64,000 bases of DNA from Liolophura sinensis (lineage: Eukaryota > Mollusca > Polyplacophora > Chitonida > Chitonidae), in contig NC_088306.1 in the NCBI RefSeq assembly GCF_032854445.1, positions 3,158,373 through 3,222,372 on the forward strand, written 5' to 3'. The translations under genes and the position numbers were made by a program. The notes beneath the pieces were generated by a model, which saw only the letters and a list, made by a program, of their open reading frames with translations, made no database searches and was not told the DNA's origin. Numbering within the stretch: position 1 is the first letter of the stretch; each line of letters starts with the position of its first letter. Positions 57,701 through 64,000 of the stretch are shown piece by piece.

Positions 57701-60276
57701 TTGTATATGCCCAAGCCAGAGGGCGCTACATTGTTTTGCCTGACCAAACCGTGCAATGTAAACGGGTAAACATCTTCCACAGAGATGATGTTGTTTGCTG
57801 CAGTGGGGAAAGATTAGTTACTGAGGCGCGGCCACACGGAGAACGTGAGTATATAGAAATCCTTAATTCCAACACAGAAATGTCAGTGAGTCTAACGTTA
57901 AGCATAACGTGGAACAAAATATATCTCCCTAACCGAGTATGTGGAAGAAACGACATCAATGAAACACTACTTGTCATTCAATGTACCGTGTAGTTCGATA
58001 CAAAGCATTGCAATTTAGCGGGCAAGATCAGCCTAATATGTACACAATGTCAGACCAAAAAAATCAGTTTGACACAATCGATGTTAACTTTGAATCGATA
58101 TAAATCAACCTTATATAGAATATGAAAAAAAATCGGCTTAGTATAGACTGTCAGCCAATAGAAATCAGCCTAATATAGACTGTCAGCCGATAGAAATCAG
58201 CCTAATATAGACTGTCAGCCAATAGAAATCAGTCTAATATCGAATGTCAGCAAATAGAAGTCACTTTAATATAGAATGTGAATTGACACGTATCGGCTTA
58301 ATATACGTCAGCCCACAGGAGTCAGCCTAATGTACAGTATCAACAAATAGAAATTAGTACAAGAGAAATCAGCCATTTGTAATGATGCCAGAAATCACCT
58401 TTCCTGTGCCGATGCACATAAATATCCTAGTGACATTAATACAACACAATATTACGGGACACTAAAATGTAACAGTCTTCCACATAATCAGTGACAACGT
58501 AAGTAAATAAATGACATATATTCCAGTTTTATACATATTGCTATAAAACTTTGAAAGCTACCTTGAAACGGTTTTCAGGCACTTTTGAGCGGTTTACCGT
58601 GAGTGCATGGGACACGATAGAAAACAAGGTTGCCTTCTTCTATGTTTTGAAATGTGGAGACAAATACGCGGAAGCTGGAAACAACTGTGTAATATTGAAG
58701 GTAAGAACTTTTTTTTTTATTTATTTATGTATTTTAATTTATACTTCGTGTCCTTTGGTCTCGTCGTCTGCACCACGGCTCGCGCTTTTTATGCCACCGA
58801 AAGAACGTTCACTTTTCATTTTCATGGTTGTTTTATTTTAATGATTATGCCTCAGCAGTTTCCTGACCGCTTCCGTGGCCTATTGGTTACAGCGTTGCCC
58901 TTGAAGTCGGGGGAACCGGGATCAAAGCAAATTCGGTCATAGCAAAGACCTTAAAAATGCTTCGTGTTGCTACCTCGCTTGGCGCTCAACACTGAGAGGT
59001 TAGAGCACGGAAACATGACTGGTCGACCCGCTGTCAGTATAATGTGACTGGGTGTGGTATAAGGTGTCGTATTTCCGGCCCGATACTTCAGTGGCGGCAG
59101 CACTTTGGTGACATGGACTCACCCTGCCACAAGAAGATACAGTATATGTACACACATCTAATGACTCCTCGTCGTCATATCACTGATGAATTGTTAAGTA
59201 CGACGTTAAACCCCAGGTATTCATTCATTCGTTCATTCGTAAGGACGAATTTGTGATCGACATTATTCTCCTTCAGACCATTAAATCAACGTATGTGTGT
59301 TGTTTCGTCGGTTATTAAGATGTAGACACGATTTTCTGTTTGTAACCATGCCGGTTGCTGTATACATTTTGATCATTTTCTTGCTCACAGCCTGCAGGAA
59401 ATGGCTGGACTCCTGAGCGTCGCCTTCCAAAACAATTCAACTCTCGCTTCTTTCGAGTTCATTCAACAGGAATTGGTCCCTCAAGAAAGATTTTCTTGGA
59501 ATGTGCAGACACAGACCGACAAAGTAAATGATTTGGGTTTTGTATTATTGTAAGAATATCTCTCTGGTCGTTCTATGGAAAGGATTTTGTCTGCCACACG
59601 CATGTAAATGTTCGTGAGGAATTTGTCACAGACCGGTGGTTTTCTTCCGACTTCCCGGTTCCCTCTCGTCGTATATGTGAAGCATTCCTCAGAACAGCGC
59701 TAAACACCATGAAGGCCAAAAAAATAAATCATATCTAACAGTACGACGGCTTATCAGTGTCTTTGTGTAAGTTGTATATGTGTCGTTTTATAAAAAAAAA
59801 TATTCGGAAAAGAATTCTTAAAAGATTTCGGCCAGTCTTTTTTTTAATTAGATGATAATATTAGAAATGTAATTTCATGTGTTTAATTGTTCGACTGTGA
59901 TTTAGTTTTTGCTTAAATATAGTTCGGTGATCTAAGGACAATGTTTACATATTACCGGAACTGTCGACCTATTCAAAGTGCTGCATCACTAAAACATTAT
60001 TTTGGTCATCTGACGACGATGCCATCTTATTAGCGGACCGGTTGACATTTTCAAAGTGCTGCATGCCAGTTCTGAAGTGCATATGGAGTGGTTCTTGTCC
60101 ACTTAGTGCCACTAACTCATATTATTTTGGGTATTTTACGTATTTAATGAATTTTATTTGTTTGACTTACAGATTATTATGTTGCCTGCAAAAATGGAAA
60201 AGTGGAATTGATACAAACCGAGAACCCCATGACAATTCGTCAGTGGACAGCGTTGAAAGAAGAGACTGTCCGTTAA
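54785..60276 (+). CDS. gene B: PDZ domain plus interleukin-1-like beta-trefoil protein, 502 aa
   Basis: Eight coding exons: 54,785-55,393, 55,953-56,137, 56,606-56,714, 57,068-57,137, 57,668-57,844, 58,579-58,700, 59,391-59,523 and 60,173-60,276 (TAA at 60,274). Intron phases equal those of gene A and the frame holds for 1,506 nt. Exon 2 is 201 nt longer than in gene A: residues about 10-80 are extra or lost in A. No signal peptide. PDZ-like domain at residues about 220-308 (GYEPFGCDL, AARQLGIE, ENDEILMINNEAV, SGNVTLLLRRL). C-terminal trefoil-like part at residues 325-502 with VNIFHRDDVVC, FFYVLKCGDKYAEAG, SRFFRVH, IFLECA and YYVACKNGKVELI. Identity to gene A by eye: exon 3 about 68%, exon 4 about 86%, exon 7 about 59%. 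Exon 8 has 7 extra residues. The IL-1/IL-18 assignment rests on the last two exons; exons 6-7 are only compatible with it. Confidence 0.85.
55505..55570 (-). mobile_element. SINE family 1, short 3' fragment in gene B intron 2
   Basis: The tail and core ttgattggggttttacgcca, tactcaagaatatttcactt. No counterpart is seen in gene A intron 2. Confidence 0.8.
56330..56565. repeat. pyrimidine-rich tract in gene B intron 3
   Basis: A shorter relative of the catccatctttccttcc tract of gene A, in the same position before exon 4. Confidence 0.7.
58020..58390. repeat. degenerate about 30-bp repeat in gene B intron 6
   Basis: Units of aatagaaatcagcctaatat and agactgtcagcc, matching the gene A intron 6 array but shorter and with a different dominant variant. 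Confidence 0.8.
58867..59240 (+). mobile_element. SINE family 2, full-length insertion in gene B intron 7
   Basis: In plus orientation: a tRNA-like head (ccgcttccgtggcctattgg), cttggcgctcaacactgaga, cagtataatgtgactgggtg, atacttcagtggcggcagca, cctcgtcgtcatatcactga, attgttaagtacgacgttaa and an (attc)n tail. Gene B intron 7 is 690 bp against 316 bp in gene A, a difference of about one element, so it is post-duplication. Confidence 0.88.
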
Positions 60277-60931
60277 CACTGGTCGCGTCTTGGCGTTTGG
60301 ATGTCAGTTCGGTATAAGCAAATGCAAAGTTTACACCTACAGTGGTATTATCACTATCATTGCAAAGGAAACAACCGTTTGATGCCCTTTCCGGCGCCCT
60401 GTGTATGTAAGGGAAGTGACCTTTACAAGACACAGACATTGGAACATGGCAAATACACCGTTATGCGACTTGTTCGCTCTGGACTTCAGAATGCCATGAA
60501 CATTGTTTATGTGTACCCATAAGACACGTGCATTGCAGTGCCTTATTAGTCTCTTTTTAAGACTCTGCATTTACACATATTTGTTGTGATATTTTTTATA
60601 GTTTTGTTTTGATTTATTTTGTTGTTTGTTTTTTTTTTGTTTTTTTGGTGTTTTTTTGTTCACTCTTGTTATGAGTACATGCTTTACACTCCCTAGGATC
60701 GACTTTTTTTTACACTTTTAGGAACAATGTTTCAAACTTCTTGGGTATATTTTCTCCTCTTCGGACTGTGTTCCGGATAAAGGATGGTGTGCCCCCTAAC
60801 TGGTAGGACAAGCGCGACGTACTTTTTGTATAGTGACGGAAGTGTTTATTCTTGATTCAGTCATTTCCTCCGTTGATTGGCCTTCGTAGTCATATGTATA
60901 ACATATAAAAGACTCCAACATGGAGAATAAA
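60277..60931 (+). other. gene B 3' flank / possible 3' UTR with AATAAA
   Basis: Aligns in parts with the gene A flank (ttcggactgtgttccggat, aaggatggtgtgccccctaa). T-rich stretch at 60,600-60,660. A candidate poly(A) signal AATAAA is at 60,926-60,931. A frame at 60,301-60,522 is probably chance. Confidence 0.4.
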
Positions 60932-60942
60932 ACTACAGCACC

Positions 60943-61292
60943 GACCACAGTTCGATAGTGGCCAAATGGTCATGCACATGCGACCACTGTTTGATAGTGG
61001 CCAAATGGTCATGCACATGCGACCACAGTTTGATAGTGGCCAAATGGTCATGCACATGCGACCACAGTTTGAAAGTGGCCAAATGGTCATGCACATGCGA
61101 CCACAGTTTGATAGTGACCAAATGGTCATGCACACGCGACCACAGTTTGATAGTGGCCAAATGGTCATGCACATGCGACCACAGTTTGAAAGTGGCCAAA
61201 TGGTCATGCACATGCGACCACAGTTTGATAGTGGCCAAATGGTCATGCACATGCGACCACAGTTTGATAGTGACCAAATGGTCATGCACATA
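60943..61292. repeat. 39-bp minisatellite, 9 copies, inside an R270 copy
   Basis: Same unit as 42,209-42,364 (starts at 60,943 and 60,982), expanded from four to nine copies. R270 right-half sequence follows (ggccacttgtctatttttct). Open frames of up to 146 codons on both strands follow from 39 being a multiple of three. Confidence 0.92.
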
Positions 61293-61436
61293 TAACAGAT
61301 GAAATCCGGCCACTTGTCTATTTTTCTCATTTAGGGTATTGCCTGAACTGTTCATGTAAATGATCTTCGGCAATTATCTGCCCTTCGGTCAAGCATTTGT
61401 CACTTTGTCCATTTAAATAACGAATCTTCTTTTCAG

Positions 61437-61988
61437 CTTTAGAGGGTACTCACTATAGAAACCAAAGCAATGTTTTTATTATGAATTACTATTTATTCTG
61501 TGCTAATATACTGCCTTGGCTTACCTGTACATAAGCATTTTCTTATTTTTATACACATATTTTGTCTATGTAAATAATGAATGTCAGACTTCGTGTATTT
61601 TAGCTTTTGAAGGTACTCACTATAGAAACCAATGCAATGTTTTTATTATAAATTATTGTTTATTCTATGCTAACATATTGCCTTGACTTACCTGTACATA
61701 AGCATTTTCTTATTTGTATACACGTATTTTGTCTATGTAAATAATGAATGTCAGACTTCGTCTATTTTAGCTTTTGAAGGTACTCACTATAGAAACCAAA
61801 GCAATGTTTTTATTATAAATTATTGTTTATTCTATGCTAACATATTGCCTTGGCTGACCTGTACATTAGCATCGTCCTATTTTTACAGAGATTTTGAGCA
61901 GCTAACTTTCTGTTTGATTTTTTGTAAATGTTGTGAATTTGTTGCATTTTTCAACTGCCGATGTTTTAGAAAATGCAGATTTTAAATA
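61437..61988 (+). repeat. 167-bp tandem repeat carrying a possible alternative last exon, about 2.7 copies
   Basis: The landmark ggtactcactatagaaacca starts at 61,445, 61,612 and 61,779 (167-bp period); gene A has a single copy at 42,519. Each copy is preceded by an AG acceptor (ttttcag or attttag). The reading frame (T)(L/F)EGTHYRNQ.N is kept in all three, and the last copy stays open to 61,985. Regulatory or coding use is unproven. Confidence 0.75.
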
Positions 61989-62884
61989 GCTGGTATCATA
62001 TGAAAAGTACTTACAAATAATATCTGCAAACACTTTTGTCGTTTCCCTTTCGTTGAGATAATTAGTCATGAGTTAAAGGACAAGACAGCACTTTGCTAAA
62101 ACACATTTCAATCGAAAGCAGGATTCTCAAGCTTTCTAAAAAGTATCATACTTTATTATTTTAATGAGATTTTCTCGAATAACATGTAGAACAAAATGAC
62201 AATGCTGCACAAATGGCTGGGGTGAATCGAGGCAGATATCTTGAGAATTTTATCCAGTCAAAAACCTTGTTATCGGATTGCGCGGCCTAAGCTATGACGT
62301 AGCCTTTACCCATTCACTCCATAAAGTGACATATTATTACACAGAAATACTGCATAAGACATCATTTTGAGATCGTTTACAACGATTTAGTCATGTATAG
62401 CCGAGGGGCCATTTCATAAAGTGTTGTGGGAGAGGTCTGTATCATTTACGGACAACCACAGACGTAAAATTAGTTGATTGACAATCCATGTAATATTCAA
62501 CGACGATATTACAAAATTATGACAGCAGAATACCCTCTCGGCACAAACCAAATTCATCCCGCTAGTAGACATTATGCCTACTAAGATGCGCTGTTCCAAT
62601 TATACAAACAAATTTTTGTCGTTCATTTTACCGTTTAGTCACCAGATTCTAAATAGCAAATATCAGAGGCAGTGAAAAATTCAATGGGGACGCCGAAGGT
62701 TGGTGTAATATTTTTTAATATTTTTTTTTCTCTAAGTAATGAGAATTGAAGAATTTAAATTTTACTCCTTGGTCTTTCTTGTATACAAGAGGAGATTTTT
62801 TTTCTGTTTTCTTTCATCAAATACTGTAATATTATTTCGAAACGCCGTGTTCAAGCCGAGTGCTTTCTCCGAGGCCCGGACAAC
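61989..62884. other. no recognised feature
   Basis: Unique AT-rich DNA with no counterpart noticed in the gene A segment beyond the first 100 bp. No exon supported. Confidence 0.4.
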
Positions 62885-63098
62885 TAACTCGACCGCCCCC
62901 CATTAGCACACTTGCGGAAAGCGTGCGCTTCGGGAGCGGTAAATCCAGGGTCAGTCCTCGGTCGACTCACACCTAAGACCTTAAAAGAGGTCCTGCAACA
63001 AAGGACGCACATTAGATGCACTATAATGATTCCTTCGTCGTCATATGACTGAAAGTTTGTTAAGTACGACGTTAAACACCAAGCACTCAATCACTCAC
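62885..63098 (+). mobile_element. SINE family 2, 3' part
   Basis: Carries gactcacacctaagacctta, gtcctgcaacaaaggacgca, attccttcgtcgtcatatga, ctgaaagtttgttaagtacg, acgttaaacaccaagcactc and an (actc)n tail. Confidence 0.85.
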
Positions 63099-63760
63099 TC
63101 CGCGATAACTAGGTCAACATTGCTCTCATCTTAAAAGCCACCACCACAAAACTGAAGCATACAATTCAGCGACAGTCGAAAGTCTAGGTCAGCCTCAGAG
63201 GTACTTAGATTTATTCCCAATGGTTTCAGAATTTAGCATGAATCTAGTTATATAGCAATCCTATTGCAATTTTGTAAATATTTAATAAGTATCAAAATGA
63301 CCCTCCCTTTGGAAGCTACGAGCTGAACCCGGAATACCCCGACCGTGCATTTGAAGGCTACTTAAAGTGTAAATGATATAGGGGGCTTCCTGTATCAACA
63401 GTTCAAGCAGTGGAGGAAATATCCTTACAGTATGTCCAATTTCCGGGAAAGCTATTTATTACTTGGACCTTCATTGCCCAAATCCACAACTTCTATCTGT
63501 CATAAAAGGCTATTATCCTAACTAAAGTACGGGCAATAGCTTCGACGTTAGAGAGCTAGCGTAAACGTGACGTCACCATGCTGTCGATAATGGAGACGCG
63601 CTGAAGCTGTGTCAAGAAATTTCAGTAAACTTTACTGGGTTGAAACAAATCTAAAACAAATGTTTAGTGCAGGTGTAAGATACTTTGAATGGTAGTCTTT
63701 CAGTGGACATAAACATTAGGCAGGTACTGTCTTTCCCATTAATCATGTGTTCAAAACTAT
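63099..63760. other. no recognised feature
   Basis: Unique sequence; a tgacgtcac motif lies near 63,570. Confidence 0.4.
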
Positions 63761-64000
63761 GGGCCTTAGTGAACCTGGAAGTGTAATATGTCACGTGCTA
63801 AGATGATAAAACAAGCAATGGCTGAAAAAAACTGTTTTGTAACAGAATAAAGATGTTGCTTTTTACACAACATCTAATTGGTTGCATACGAAGTACTAGT
63901 GTTTGGAAAACAGTCGCACACCCGGCATTGGGATGCGTGTATTTTAATTGCTGGGGTATGGGGTGGAGAGCTCAGTGACCCTTTGATTAACTTGCTGGTG
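63761..64000. other. downstream flank paralogous to 42,825-43,090
   Basis: It aligns with the region after gene A, up to the start of the SINE at 43,064, a diverged form of whose head is visible before the window ends. The duplicated segment therefore continues past the window. Confidence 0.65.

Noticed and set aside
34692-60276. FGF family assignment for the trefoil region
   Set aside because: The FGF core signature (yLaMn..G.lY) is not visible; the C-terminal pattern is closer to IL-1/IL-18. Not fully excluded without a profile search.
60890-61373. 146-codon minus-strand frames with 13-residue periodic repeats
   Set aside because: Product of the 39-bp minisatellite (13 codons), open on both strands.

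Overview
This is a 64 kb window of animal nuclear genome. It is AT-rich, with long introns, spliced exons with GT/AG junctions, polymerase III SINEs, non-LTR retrotransposon debris and a very high load of minisatellites. The two tRNA-derived SINE families and the LINE tail they resemble look like those of lophotrochozoans. I think a mollusc is most likely, but this rests on memory of such repeats and not on a search. There are no bacterial operons, CRISPR arrays or phage features.

Layout. Bases 1-31,100 hold almost no convincing genes. About a third of this part is tandem repeat (units of 9, 12, 14/28, 34, 41, 43, 46/55, 62 and 67 bp). The rest carries SINE copies, a MITE-like inverted-repeat element, two unnamed dispersed repeats (called R270 and R400 here) and two isolated candidate exons near 11.8 and 22.6 kb. 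Bases 31,113-43,080 and 50,765-64,000 are two diverged copies of one segment. Each copy has a TATA promoter, a non-coding first exon and an eight-coding-exon gene (A: 34,692-41,503, 429 aa; B: 54,785-60,276, 502 aa). Between the copies, at 43-50.7 kb, lie a decayed LINE, an inverted-repeat structure holding a 160-bp array, and a small unrecognised spliced gene candidate.

The main result is the tandem gene pair. All eight coding exons of each gene join in frame with the same intron phases in both copies. Each protein has a serine/proline-rich N-terminal region without a signal peptide, a PDZ-like domain (exons 3-5), and a C-terminal part of about 170 residues (exons 6-9). The end of that part resembles the beta-trefoil of the interleukin-1/interleukin-18 family. 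A leaderless PDZ plus IL-1-like architecture in an invertebrate would be unusual; I know of no described example, but the family call needs a profile or structure search. The promoters, leaders and first 180 bp of intron 1 are almost identical between the genes (about 98% by eye in the intron part), while the proteins are only about 60-85% identical exon by exon. This suggests gene conversion or strong regulatory constraint.

The two genes probably act as related cytokine-like or intracellular adaptor proteins under the same promoter logic. Later SINE, R400 and minisatellite changes have made the introns of the two copies differ.
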